Positions 1 to 12,066 of a stretch of 33,821 nucleotides of DNA are shown here, piece by piece (within the stretch, counting starts at the first letter, position 1; each line of letters opens with the position of its first letter). A program made the position numbers and the translations under genes. The notes under the pieces were generated by a model. The model was not told the origin of the DNA. It was given only the letters and a program-made list of their open reading frames with translations, and did no database searches. Origin of the DNA: Rhizophlyctis rosea (lineage: Eukaryota; Chytridiomycota; Chytridiomycetes; Rhizophlyctidales; Rhizophlyctidaceae); assembly GCA_027596075.1 (NCBI GenBank), contig JADGJC010000389.1, forward strand, positions 1 through 33,821, given 5' to 3'.

Positions 1-3000
1 CATCTTCAAAAGCGTCGTTCCCTTCGGCTTCCCACCACCCTTCTCCCCACCCTTCTCCCGATCCAAAAGCGCCATCTCGGCTTCAAGTGGGTGTGTCAAC
101 ACCGCTGTCGTAACTTGTTCTGGTTCGGGTTTAGATGATGAGACGGAGGGCGGGATGGACGTCGTGGAGGGTTCTTCGTCGTCTGTTTCGTATTCCGATT
201 CAGATTCATTGGGTGGGGCGTCTGAGCGTGGTGTCGGTGTAGGAGTGGTATCGAGTTTGATTTCTTCAGGGTGAGTTTTGGCAAAGTCGTCTAGAGCTTC
301 TCCTAATGCGTTGTGGAACTCTTTCAGTCCTTCGGGGACCGCGGAGTTGATCGCCACTGCAAACATGGAGAAGCAAAGTTTCAGTCAGCATAAGCGCTAT
401 ACCCAGCTGGTGTCAAAAGCCCCAAACTTACTCTTCAACCAACTACTCTTAATCCACTCCACACTACATCCAGCCCTCACCCTCGTCCTCCCGCTCCCCT
501 TCCCGCGCATCAAACATAACCGCAGATGCGCCTCGAACGCGTTCCCGCTCGGCACGTCTGGCGTCTCCGCCACCTGTTTGATACAAAACCATTCCTCCCC
601 GTTCTTATTGAGGACTGTTTCGTGTAGTTTTGTGCGCGTTTGTTTAGGGCCTGGAAAATGAAATGAGATGGGAAGGGTTTGATGTTAGTGGTTGAATTTT
701 TTGGTTAGAATGATCCGAGACGTGGAATGAAGGCGAAATACTCAATCCTGAAAATAAGGGAAAATAACTCACCCAACGGATTCGTCAAAGGAACAACATA
801 CTCAACCTTCCTATGCCACCCCTTCTCCAACCCCACATACCCAACCGCCTCCCCATCCCCCTCCTTCACCAATCCCTCCGGATCCCTCAACTCCCTCCCA
901 CCCTCAACCCAATCACACATCTTCATATCCTTCACCTTCCTCTTCCTCTCCAAAAACCCGCGCAAAAACTTCACCTCCCTACAAAAACTTTCCCGCCCGT
1001 AGAGCAACTCCCAAAGTTTCAACAAAGGAATGTCGAACTCTTTGTCTAGAACGGGTGTGAGAGAGGCGTGGTCTTTTTCGCAGGGGCAAAGGGCGGGTGG
1101 GAGGGAGGCGGTGCGGGTGGGTTTTGGGAGGGGGGGTTTGGAGGGTTTGGAGGGTTTTTTGCGGAGGCGTTTGGGTGGATTGGTTGGGGGTGCTTGTACT
1201 TCGGTGGAGGTGTCAGCGGTGGGCGGTTCGGGGACGGGTTCTTTTGGAGTGGGTGGAAGGGGCTTTTCGTATGTCGGTGGAGCGGTGTCAGTTGATGTTG
1301 GAGGTGATGGTGTTCGCGGTCGAGATGGGACTGTATCAGGCGCTGAACCGTTCTCATCGCTTTTGTTCACTTCTTCACCGGCTCCTGATTCGCTAACAAC
1401 ACTCCGCCTTGGAGTCACATCCCCGTTCCTCAAGACAACGGGGTGTTTCTGATGCACAATGAGCGTCCGCCCAGGACTCAATTCCCCTCCATCGTTGGTC
1501 TCCCTCCTAGGGCTGCCCGCCGGACTACCCGACCTCGCGCTGCCCGGGGACCCCCCTCCACTACCAGCACCCTCTCCATCCCGCTCACGCACGGAACGTC
1601 CCACAACAACCGCTTCTCTCGCCAACTCCCCGAGCCCAACCGGCTTCAACGGCGTGTCGCTCCCCGGAGGCAAGCGCGCAAACTGGCGTCTGGACATCAC
1701 ATCCGCACCATCACCGCCAACATGCTCCCGTTGAGGCGGCGTGACGCCTCGTTTAGGACTTCCCGGATCCGGCGCAGACCTGGACCTGATGATGGGAATC
1801 ACCACCCCCTGTAACCCGTCACTCCCTTCCTTCACACCCCGCTCCTCCCCACTCCCCGTCCCATCCTCATCAATAACATGCAAAGCATTCAAACTCCCCA
1901 GCTCATCCGAACTCTCACTCTTCTCCAACCTCATCGACGAATCCAAACTCAAACCCCTCCTGCCTTCATCATCCCTCTCCACAGACGGACTAAGCCTCCT
2001 CCGTCCCCTCTCTTCTGCCGGTTCTTCGCTGGCATTGCTCCCACTCTCATACTCGAAATCATCTTCAGACGAGTACCGCGTCCGACTCGGTGGCTTTATC
2101 TCTCGCCACGCGCTCATTTCACCGCCTTTTCGGATCGTGCGCATTTGGATGGTTTGCTTGGGGACGCCCAGCCAGAGTTTGTAAATCATCTCGTAGGATA
2201 TTTCGCGTGAGAGGAACGAGGCGAAAAAATACTATTATGGGAGCCAGTGTGAGTACCAGTCCGTTCGGTCAATCTCAAAGTCGCATTGACCATTTCGAAA
2301 ACCTGAGAAACTTCAACAGAGAATTTAGAAATTGAAGCGTACCTTCGAGCTCTTAGTTGTTATCTCCAAAGCATTTGGTATAATCGCTGCGACATTCTTC
2401 CTTTCTACAGATTGAACTTCCGCAAAGGGTATACTTATCTAATCACACAAGGAGATTGCTTGCATTGAGCACAGATCCCAAAAGGCGTGTTGATAGAAAC
2501 GCTATCCAGACGGTCCCACTCACCGAATGCACCCATCCCAGAATACTCGCATAGAAATTGATATGCCGCTCAGAGAGGTACATCCGACCTTGCACAAGAA
2601 CTTCCTTCTGCCATGCGCATGTGGCATCTACATGAAACCAGAAATGTTGGTAAAAATCACCTTAATGGGTATTACACAAAAGAGTGATCTTGACATACCA
2701 TCCACCAGTAACTCCTCTTTCGGAATCTCCGGGAACAACTCGTGGAAGTCCGCATTTCGTTTTTTGCTCGCGAAAGGAATGGGTTCCCCGTCTCCGACAG
2801 ACAGCATAGTAGCCGCCTCAATGGCTTCATCAACACGTGGCTCCGGAACGTATGCCTTTCCCACACTTCCATTAGTTGACCCGTTATCCTTAGATGGCAT
2901 GTCCAGGCCCATGCGCTTTTTGAATGAAGAAGAGCGGACCACAGGCCGACTGGTCGTCGCTATTGCGATGGGTGATGAGGATGGTGACGAAGAGAATTGT

Positions 3001-3497
3001 GGAAATGGCAAAGTCTCCGTTTCCTTCTGGATTGGCGAATCTGAAGCTGCTGAAGAGGCAGCTGACCCAGATGGCGAGGACGTGCGTGTGATATTGGGTA
3101 TAGGAACCGGTAGTGGATATGATGAACTAGTCGGCGAGGGTGTGGGAAAAGTCGAGGTTGGTGAATGTGACCCATTGGACGGTGAGGGTGGGATGGAAAG
3201 ACTCGCAATGATTTCATTCACTTTCGCGAACGCTCCGGTCGAAGCAGAGCGTTCACGGACGAGTGGACGCGGTGAAGTCTGGGAAACTGGACTACCAGTA
3301 GAAATCGATATGGACCGTCGCGTCTTAATATCCAGATCGTCGTTGGTGTCTGCAGCCATTCTGGACGTTGCACGAGAAACGGATGGTGAGCCATCTGATG
3401 CTACCGCTTGAGGTGTTTTAATGCGAGGGATTTGAGCAGCCGTCGCTTCAGGCGATAGTGGATCACTGTTTGGTTGCAGTGGCATGACGTTCAGCAT
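1..3497 (-). CDS. GRAM + VASt domain sterol-transfer protein (Lam/Ysp/Aster-like), partial
   Basis: Family members sit at ER membrane contact sites and move sterol between membranes. My model has exons 2699-3497, 2524-2627, 2343-2438, 773-2231, 432-650 and <1-356 (minus strand), all with GT-AG introns and consistent phase, giving 1011 residues before the left edge cuts the gene. Residues 1-240 are Ser/Pro-rich and probably disordered. A GRAM domain follows (about 245-350): NADFHELFPEIPKEELLVDD, then VQGRMYLSERHINFYASILG, IPFAEVQSVERKNVAAIIPN and YFFASFLSREISYEMIYKLW across four exons. A long Pro/Ser/Arg-rich linker of about 365 residues leads to a VASt domain (about 715-895) with LTPVLDKEFDIPLLKLWELL, VVPLTNPLGPKQTRTKL and VEWIKSSWLKS. 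An acidic, proline-rich tail follows. The C-terminal membrane helix expected in this family is not reached. The start at 3497 is the first ATG of the frame; an upstream non-coding exon is possible. Family call secure; exact member not determined. Confidence 0.9.
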
Positions 3498-4695
3498 TTT
3501 TGTTGAGTGGACCTGAGGATGTACAGAAACCGTTTAGTGGACAATGAACGCACGTTTGTTGCCGGCCAGAAGGCACAGGCTTCCAAGATGAGTTTCATTG
3601 CAGACTTCGCTTCCACTGAATCACTAACCGCTTCGCACAAAAAATCCCTCCAAGTCTTTCCAACTGTGTGGCTGGCGCTGGAACACCGACTACCCGCGTC
3701 CGACCCACGATGAGTAGGAAGACAGCCACTGTCGAAGCCGTGGTGAAAGTATGGCCAATAAGTTAGGAGGAGAGAAAACAGGGACGCCGTGTGACCGACA
3801 GCACCAAGTCCCAGACTCGAGTGTGGGAACGCGCAGTTCGAATGGAATGGCGAGAAAACGGGTCCAAGATGGATATATGCGAGGAAATGAGCGAGTGTGG
3901 TGGGTATGAGCTTGGATAAGGGAGAGTACGAGTGACTGAGCGTGGGAACGTGCGCGTCGCGTGTTTCAGACGTTGTTGTATAGAGACTGCCTACCCCACC
4001 AAACAGGAGTTGTATAATACTATTATTAGACCCTGAGAACCCCACCCCGACATGCATAAAGGGCGGGCCAGGAGACGTGGGAGCAAATGGGGTAACAGGG
4101 TTCTATGGTTAACGAGTGGGATATGCGTTATGCGACTGACAGTCTAATCGGTATGCGCAGGAGATTAGTACAACAGGGTATATAGTGGGTGGGTGTCAGG
4201 TGGGAGTGTATGTGCGGTATATGATTTTCATTTCTCATCGTGAGAGAGAAGAGAGCATTCAGTCAAGTCACGGTCCACAGGCGCGTCGTGCATCATGCAT
4301 TGCATTCAGTCCTTGCATTGTGGGTGACGTGGCGCTGGATGTCAAAAGCCACCCGGATATGCATTGGTCCGTTGCAGTATGACCATATTTGGACATGGGC
4401 TGACTTGACTGAAGCGTGACCTCCGGGGTTCCGGTTGTATCTGAATGGGAATCTTCCAATTCGACAGCCGGCGCATTGCATGATGTTGAAGTGGCAAAGC
4501 GCCAATGACGTAATCATCTTGAAAACGTTTCTCCAAAGGACCCTGACTGGAAGGGTAGTCCAGATTGTTTACATTGACTTGAGGAACATACAGGTTGCCG
4601 CCGTACAGCAGGGCGGGCATAGGTAGTGTTTGAAATAATTGAGGAGTGATACTTGACACCCACCCTATCCCACTCATGAGTCGAAAACGCACATC
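3498..4695. other. intergenic, upstream of the GRAM/VASt gene
   Basis: About 1.2 kb between the 5' end of the GRAM/VASt gene and the 3' end of the next gene, both on the minus strand. Open frames here (for example 3491-4057 minus) show no recognisable domain and overlap the GRAM/VASt 5' region. It should hold the promoter and 5' leader of that gene. I see no repeat or RNA gene. Confidence 0.5.
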
Positions 4696-5618
4696 CTAAT
4701 CCGTGCTCCTTATCACATCCTCCCACGCCCCCAACATCTTCAGATTCCCCTCACACAACCTCCTAATCATCCCCACCCCTGACCCACCAAGCGGCAACCG
4801 AACAGGCACTTCCCTCCCCTCCGCCACCCCCGTCCCCGTCGCAACATCGACAATAATATCAACAGCCCTATCCACATTTCCCGCATGCATCTTCGCTACT
4901 TTCGAAGCCAAATCCCCAACTCTCATCTCCTCATACGCCTCCACCTGCTTCTCCACTATAATCCTATTCACTGTCAATTCCGTTTTGAAGTATCCGAGTT
5001 CCATAACAATGGCACGGATATCGAAGGGTTTGACTTCCATCGCAAGGGCTTCGGTGTAAGTTGCTAATGCGGCTTTTGCGGCACTGTATGCTGCTACCCC
5101 AGGTATGGGGCTCAATGCTGCGAGAGAACCAATGTTGAGAATTGTGCCGGAGTGGCTGGACCGGAAGTGCGGGAGGAGGGCGTTGATGAGGTTTATGGGG
5201 CCGTGGAGGTTGGTTTGAAAGACCTGGGTTGTTTCGGCGATGCTGTCGGTGCAAAAAAAAAAAAAATGCTTGAGACTATGTTCTATGCCGATATGAAGAC
5301 CGAACTTGGACATGACACCAACCTCATCTCCTCAATAGCACCCTCAATTACCATTCCAGCATTATTCACCAACACATCGATCCTGCCGTAGACTTTGACA
5401 GCCTCATCAACGGCCTGTTGGATTCTATCTTCACGCCACGTAACATCCAATTGCAGCGCATGAGCTCCGTCCTTAACAAGAGAAGAAAGCTTAGACGCGT
5501 TCCGGGCAGTAGCGATGACTTTATGTCCTCTGCGTAGGGCAGTAAGAGCGAGTGCATGGCCCATCCCAGAGGACGTGCCGGTAATGAGGAAGACTTTGGA
5601 GTTTGTGGATGAAGCCAT
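4696..5618 (-). CDS. classical short-chain dehydrogenase/reductase
   Basis: NAD(P)-dependent oxidoreductase of the SDR superfamily; the substrate cannot be told from sequence. Two exons, 5323-5618 and 4696-5242, joined across an 80-bp intron (donor GTTGGT, acceptor CGACAG) give 280 residues, a usual length for the family. The cofactor motif TGTSSGMG is at residues 13-20, the structural NNAG at 85-88, the catalytic Ser near 138 (ILNIGS) and the active-site YSAAK at 151-155. The protein begins MASSTNSKVFLITGTSSG, and the ATG at 5618 is the natural start. The general pattern resembles fungal 17-beta-hydroxysteroid or retinol dehydrogenase-like (AYR1-like) SDRs; that sub-assignment is inference. 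There is no N-terminal signal peptide. The intron's polypyrimidine tract is a run of 14 T on the sense strand. Confidence 0.9.
5253..5266. repeat. A14/T14 homopolymer in the SDR intron
   Basis: Fourteen consecutive A on the plus strand read as T14 on the sense strand, about 10 bases upstream of the CGACAG acceptor. It forms the polypyrimidine tract and is a likely site of length variation or sequencing error. Confidence 0.85.
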
Positions 5619-8600
5619 GATTCGTCCTGACTGGATGTGTTTCCAGGTTGCTGATTTGAAGCATTCCCTGAAACGCCAGTTCAGCTTGTTTTATATTGCT
5701 TTGGCCGTAGCTTGTTTGTTTTTCGTATGGTTCCCATTCGTATGGCCGCGGAAATAACCAGGAATAACCTCGGCTAACGCGTACTAGGACCCTTGAACGC
5801 GTCAGATCGTTAGACGCCGTCCCCACAACCACAACGATTGAAATGGATTTGCTGGACAGAGACAACATGAAGAGGACATTGATCCTCGATTCAAAAGGCC
5901 GGACCTCTGCTTTTTTGAGAAACATAGTTTAACGGCCACACAAGACTTTCATTTTGACATCATACAACTTTCTGTCAATGACCAAGTTCTCTTTGTATGG
6001 ACTCACTCGGAAAAAAGAAGGCAGTGGAGACCACGACCGATTTTGGGTTGCAAGTGACAAGTTGCGTCCACCGACCATGAGCCGAAGTCAGCGATGGTCA
6101 CAGACAGATCCTGTGCCCGCACTTGCTGACCTTTGTCCGCCCGTTCTTCCTTAATCAGTGTCCGGATACTATGACCAGTATGACCCTTTGACCACACTGT
6201 GGGAGAGCAGACGACCCACCACCATTTCATTTAGTTATCACATGTCGTGCTTAGGCGTTGATTTGGTAAAATAGTTATTTTTAGATGTTTGGTCTTTTCA
6301 GAGATGTGGCGGAGTGTCCAATGTGCTTCATTTTGCCTTTTTTTAGTTTGATAGCATTAGTGGGGGTGACTCAGTGGTGGCTGTGCACGAAAATGTATAT
6401 ACTTTGGGCTTCGGCCTAGCTCTAATAAACTTTGTCTTTTTTCGCATGTTAACATTAGTTCAGTTCAAGATCTCAATAACACCGAAAGCTTTCATGAGCT
6501 TCAAACAGACTGAGGCAACTTACATCGCTTACGTTGCCCTATCAGTGTGTAATCAATAGACTCCAATTGCTGTAACTAATAGCCCTTTTTTGCACTCTGA
6601 TAGGGACCCTACTTTCGTTCAGGATACTGCACCCTCCACTCGGCGCACCATGATCGTCCCCCTTGAAGAGTCGTATTGCATCAACGATCGTGCATCATGT
6701 GCCACCGTTTGACACTTTTCGCTATCATCTTTCTTCCCATTCGGTGGCTCTCTTCTTTTTGAGCTGTTTCGTTAGCCAAGCAGCTCGGGCGCTCGCAAAG
6801 CTTTTCAAATTTGCCGTGGATGCGCCGGATGTGAGAGGCTTTAGTGACCTTCAAAACAGAAAAAAAGGGGACGGACGGTAAGGCAGGTTCAACTGAAACT
6901 ACAGTACAGCTGTTACGCTCGTCGGTTTCAAGCTGGAAGGTTCAAAAGGGGACTTGATTTTATCGGCTGGCATAGCAGTCGTTCAATCTCGCCTTGTTCT
7001 ACGTTTTCTATCTGGTTGATGAGTAAGGTTGGAAAAGACGGACGAAGTATCATCATTTCGAGTAGAGGCATTCAGGCTCTTCGAAAGGGTTAATGAAGTG
7101 GCCACAATTTCACTATTCGTAACTTCCACATTCTGCCCGCTGTTCATGGAACCGACAAAACCTACCGAGAAGACTCCTGGCTTGACATGCCATGGACCAT
7201 TGTGTTCTGGTCACCCGGAGATGATTTTTGGTGTACAACACCAGATCCCTTCAAGCAAGAACATTGAACGGTCTCCCAACCTGTGTTCGAATTGACTTAC
7301 GGATCTGTTGAAGAGAATGTAGGGCATGGACACAAACTGAAAATCTAGAGTTGCACGCATTGTTGCGTTGGATTTGTCGCGTCTTCGTCTACCCACTCTG
7401 TTTTTTTCCCGTTCCGCTCTGCTTCAACCACCAGAAGGTCAAGTCTTGAGATTAGTGGGACGATGTTCACTATGTTCGCTGAATGAGGGAACGGGAAAAG
7501 AAAGCTGATAGCGGATGGGCCAGGGGATAGGGGTTAGCATATGTGGTGGAAGGGATATGTTTCCCAACCGCCAGTTACTAATGAGTTCGACCCACGTTGC
7601 GAAGTCCTCATAAACTCCTATGATCATAAGGTGGAGGGACCATCATGTCTCGCATGAACTAGCATGTGAAAAAGAAGGGCATGGAAAATCATGCGTTTGA
7701 GATGTGATGTGGATGTCAATTGTCACGTCCAAAGTTCATTCGCAGATAGATAGGTGAAGGAACTTCCTAAGACGAGGATTTACAGGAGTTTCTGCCGCAA
7801 AGACGGAATGTCTTTGCCTTTCATATTGAACGGCCGGCAAAAAAAGTCCTTTGCCCATCATGGCAAAATGCCGCATGACCAGTGACGTCCAACTGATAGA
7901 TGAATATTGGTTGGGTCCTCAACTTCTGAGCCTGCCCTAACATTGAGCGCTCCAAGTTTTCATAGAGTTACAAAAAGCAAGAAGGAACCAAAAACGCCTT
8001 TTGCCAACTTCTGTTTATAAACATTGATCTCACAAAGTTCACTACTGGGAGGGACGGAGCTGGGCTACCTCAGTGAAATTTGAAGTCGAAACGAGCCGTT
8101 TCCTTTTTTGTAGCTTTACTTGTTTTATACTATGTTCATATTCATAGGATATTAGTGACGACGACCCTTTTTGATTGAGACTCTACGTGGAAGCCCCGCG
8201 GGCTGGCGTGCGTATGGCGCCTCGCTGGACGATGTACATTCATCATGTCGGTGGAACCTCTTTTTCCGTCCCGTTCATAACGTGCTCCACCAGGAGGAAG
8301 AAAAGGTAACCGCTGCAAGTATTACTAGTTGGGAGCATCCATTACCTACTCCATGGCAGTTCATCTTCCCTCTGACAATCCTGGTTGTAAATTCTCTAAT
8401 TCGGATCTGATAAATGGAACAAGCGACAACCGAAGAAAAGTTCTTTTTTATGGGGGTTCATCTGCATTTTTACTAATGCTTCTGCGACTATTTGCGTCAT
8501 TTACCACGCCTGCTCATCTCCCCTGAGGCCAACCCTATTCAACATTCAAACCGCCCACCGCATGCCCCTTCACCTCGATGTCACACGGTTCGGGAGCTTC

Positions 8601-11600
8601 ATCTGCTCTGTGACGGGGGCGTGGCATTAGAACGGCCAGTACAGATTCAATCATCGATTTCATGAACCCCGCATTTCAGACCATCTTTCTTAGCTTGCAC
8701 GAAAAAGGGTGTTAAGCTCCTTCCACGATCAACATGGTTCGGTGGTCTGTGGTATCAACTTCCCACTACCGTGCGTCACACATTTGCCAAGTGATCTAGG
8801 AATGAGAAGTCATTAAATAATCGGTTATGCCTGAGGCGACTATAGGCGAGAGTTACTGGTTTCTGAGGATCATACAACTACATCACCTCCATGTGCAGCA
8901 TAACTACACAAATTCACATCACTATGATTTGGTGTAAGTGATAATCTAAGCATCGATCACAACTGCTGAAATGGGGTTGCTGCAAATCCACCATGTCAAC
9001 TCGACGGCCTGCAACGATGTTTTTTTCGGCCCAGTTAATTGCATCATTCGGTGATAAGAAAACTATGTCCTTCCAGCAAGATACAAAGATGGCTTCCGGT
9101 CTGTTTCAGAACTTCGATTGCGTTACACAGCTCGGTCGATGTAAAAGGGGATCTATGCTCGCATGTGATGAGTGGCTCCCGCTAATTTTTCCGTCCCTGA
9201 TTCCCTTTTATCGGACTTCATTGTTCATGGTTCGTCGATTGAGCGATGAATCTCTGCCGCTAACATTCACCAAAACAAAGACATGGTGAATATGTCAATG
9301 AATTCAGTGGTTTGACTGCCATGTGCGAGTCACTCCCCGTCCAAATTGCCCCCGTCACACAAGATAAGACCGCATTTTGCGCGAGGGAAAGGAGAACGGA
9401 GGGTTCATTTCCATGTGCAATCAAGTAAGGACTTCCCTTCTCCCGTATGGATCCGAGAGAAGATTCAAAGGAGCGAATATGAATTGACCGCTGAGACAGT
9501 ATGTAGAACGGAACCTTGGCCCTGCCTCAACGAATTTCATACCACACCACCATCAAACGCCTGAACGAATTGGGTGACTGCAGAAATTAGACATCATACA
9601 AGAGCATACGCGCGGTACTAATTGGAAATGTTCTCGATCGAAAGTTTGTAAACCTTTTCCAGCGTTGCGCTTTAAACCATATGTCAGCCCAAATTGTCTG
9701 CCCAAGCCCTTTTTCCGTCGGTTGACCACGGAAAAAAGAATATCTCTGCCCAACTTATCGGATAGCAGATTTAACATGTGTTTCAAAAGCCGGAAGACCA
9801 TCCAAAGGGGCATGTTCACCAACGTGCGGATGGGACGCGAGGTCTTCGTAATTACCCCAAACACTTTTTTTCGCGCTTGACAAATGATCTGTTTGACCGA
9901 GATTTACTGCACTGAAGTTGAGGCAAAATTCTAATTCTCTAAAAGAAAGCAGGCGGGAAATCATATGGAGTGCAGTGTCGGACTGAATGGTGTCCTTATT
10001 GACACCCATCTGCACGTTTCTGTATCGGTAACATACCTTATCGATTGAGATTGGTCCCTCGAGTAAGAATGAGACGGGTCGATGAATGCGAGTCATAACT
10101 AAGCACCCGATGCACTTGCGGAGTATGAATGCTGTCATCCGAATAGTGTGTAGTATCAAATCGGTCATGCTGGTAGAGACCCTTTTTCTCCTATCTGGTA
10201 CCCCAACATCCTCAATCTTCGTTGAAGACCCGATCATTAGATTCAAGCTGCACGATATTTAAAGGTGCTGCAGTTCCTTGGGTTGAGAGTCCTGATCAAT
10301 CCTTCCGCGGTAATGGTCCTCTTTTTTGCGAACTGTAACGGATGATCATGAGGTAGTGCCAATCTCCTAGAAAAGATAGGGAATGGAGAAAATGGTGATT
10401 GGTAGTAAGTGATTTGATCGTTCTAGGTTAGCTCTAATGATGTCAGCGAGGTTTGTGGGGCGGTACGGTGGATGTAGTGGAATCTTTTCAAGGGATTGTT
10501 CGTCCGTGGGAATCATGGGGTGTTGGTTGAGTGATTGGACATGTGCGTTCCATCACAGATCCAATCATCGATTGATGAATCCCACATTTCTCCCTTGTCT
10601 TGGCGCTTCTTTTTGGAATCTCGCATGATGATGCCATATTTGTATGCATGGCAACTATCACATCCAAGTAATCCGCACTATTGGGGTGGGATCTCCTCCA
10701 ATTGACGTTGCATTTCTGCACTCGGGCGGAAAAGAGATTCTACCTTCACGAAAGGGAGTAACAGGGATCGCCAATGTAGGACGAATGCCCCGCACTACCA
10801 TCTTCTTATCCTCAAATGCGTAGTGGGCGGTCGCCACTTATGATGGAATAGATAGACACCAACATCGCATAGGAACCGAGTTACGTGAAAATAACCAGCA
10901 GAACGAAAAACAGAAAGAGCGGATGTGCTCCTATGAGAAACATGTAATGATTCCAAGAGGTACCCTTTCCGGAAGGTTTGATGTGCATCTTATCAATCTT
11001 ATCTGGCATCAACTTGCACCATTTTTTTTAGACCGACGTCATCAAAAACTAGAATAATCGAACATCCCAGACTGAAAAACAAGTCGAGAGCTTCAGGCTA
11101 TTAGTGCTCGCTCAAGGTAGAGCTAAGATGGTATTGCGTCGTTATTCTGCAGAACATCTTTTTCTTTCTTTGACCGGTAGATTGATATTCCTAACCTTAC
11201 AATCATCGTGCGTCCCATGTGGATTTTCGTTTGACGATATACCACTGTTCAGGAAAAATTTTCACTTGCATGCACCCAGGACATCGTTCCTGCTTGGGGA
11301 GCAGAATTTGCGTGACTTTCCTCAAACCCTTTTTTTCGCCACTTTTATGGATCGTTCCTGCTTGGGGAGCAGAATTTGCGTGACTTTCCTCAAACCCTGG
11401 ATTCCTTGTCCCCTTCTCCATGCTCTTTCACTACATTGATTCACTCGAAACGTCGTCGGCTGGACTGCAACCGACAATGACGTGCTATGAGCATTTTGTG
11501 AGATTATCAGCGAAAAGGAGGTCATGAATACTATCAAACCCAACAGGTCTTTGACTCATTGAATGAAGCCTTCTTCGTCAATCCTTTTTTTGCTGACCGT

Positions 11601-12066
11601 CAACAAACGGACCACAAAAAAAGGAAGCTGAAGTACCAACATGTATCAAAGTCCCCGGGAGTTCAACAATGAAACAGTCGCAAATGTGCAACACCTTTCT
11701 TTGAATTGATGATCGATTTTTAACCCCGTGTTTGTGCCAGGAACTCTTTCCCCAATGTTACAGAAAAACAAAAAAGACATTGAATCAAAATGGACTGGCA
11801 GATTTTGAGAACAACAATGATCCAATTTGCCTCATAGTGCGTCGTTTCCATACTTTACATCCTGCCGCGGTCGAACATATGAAATTCATTCCAAACCGGA
11901 AAGTTTGCCTCAGTCAGCAACAACACGATCAGACACCACCGATTTAGAAGCGTGAAAGTGCTCAGAGGATATCTACTTAATGCTGTTTACAAAAGAAAAA
12001 CTCTACAAAATACACTATTTACATCCCTATCTACCACCCGCCCACCGATCCCTCCCTTCTCCCCAT
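5619..12066. other. 6.4-kb gene-free interval
   Basis: No frame here has a recognisable domain, a good start context or plausible exon chaining. The longest frame (9755-10246 minus, 163 codons) opens with a TTG and looks random. Runs of five to eight T, often after CCC, and their A-run complements recur through the interval. A 48-bp direct repeat lies at 11283-11398. A segment of about 25 bp near 11021 resembles one near 18885 in the other gene-free block. A segment near 8638-8676 weakly resembles 10554-10592. I infer decayed repetitive or intergenic DNA. The first few hundred bases should contain the promoter of the SDR gene ending at 5618. Confidence 0.5.
11283..11398. repeat. 48-bp perfect direct repeat, two copies
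   Basis: Copies at 11283-11330 and 11351-11398 are identical over 48 bases and start 68 bases apart. Each begins ATCGTTCCTGCTTGGGGAGC and ends CTTTCCTCAAACCCT. Inside each copy CTGCT-TGGGG-AGCAG can form a small hairpin. The 20 bases between copies are T-rich and not repeated after the second copy, so this is a partial tandem duplication rather than a satellite. Confidence 0.95.

Noticed and set aside
1030..1452. Glycine-rich plus-strand frames around 1.0-1.4 kb
   Set aside because: They are the antisense shadow of the Pro-rich linker of the GRAM/VASt gene.
5777..5802. Two ACGCGT (MBF-like) boxes 20 bp apart upstream of the SDR gene
   Set aside because: ACGCGT occurs about as often as chance predicts in the window, including inside coding exons, so the pair is weak evidence.
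9755..10246. 163-codon minus-strand open frame in the gene-free block
   Set aside because: It opens with TTG, not ATG, has no recognisable motif, and its composition matches surrounding non-coding DNA.
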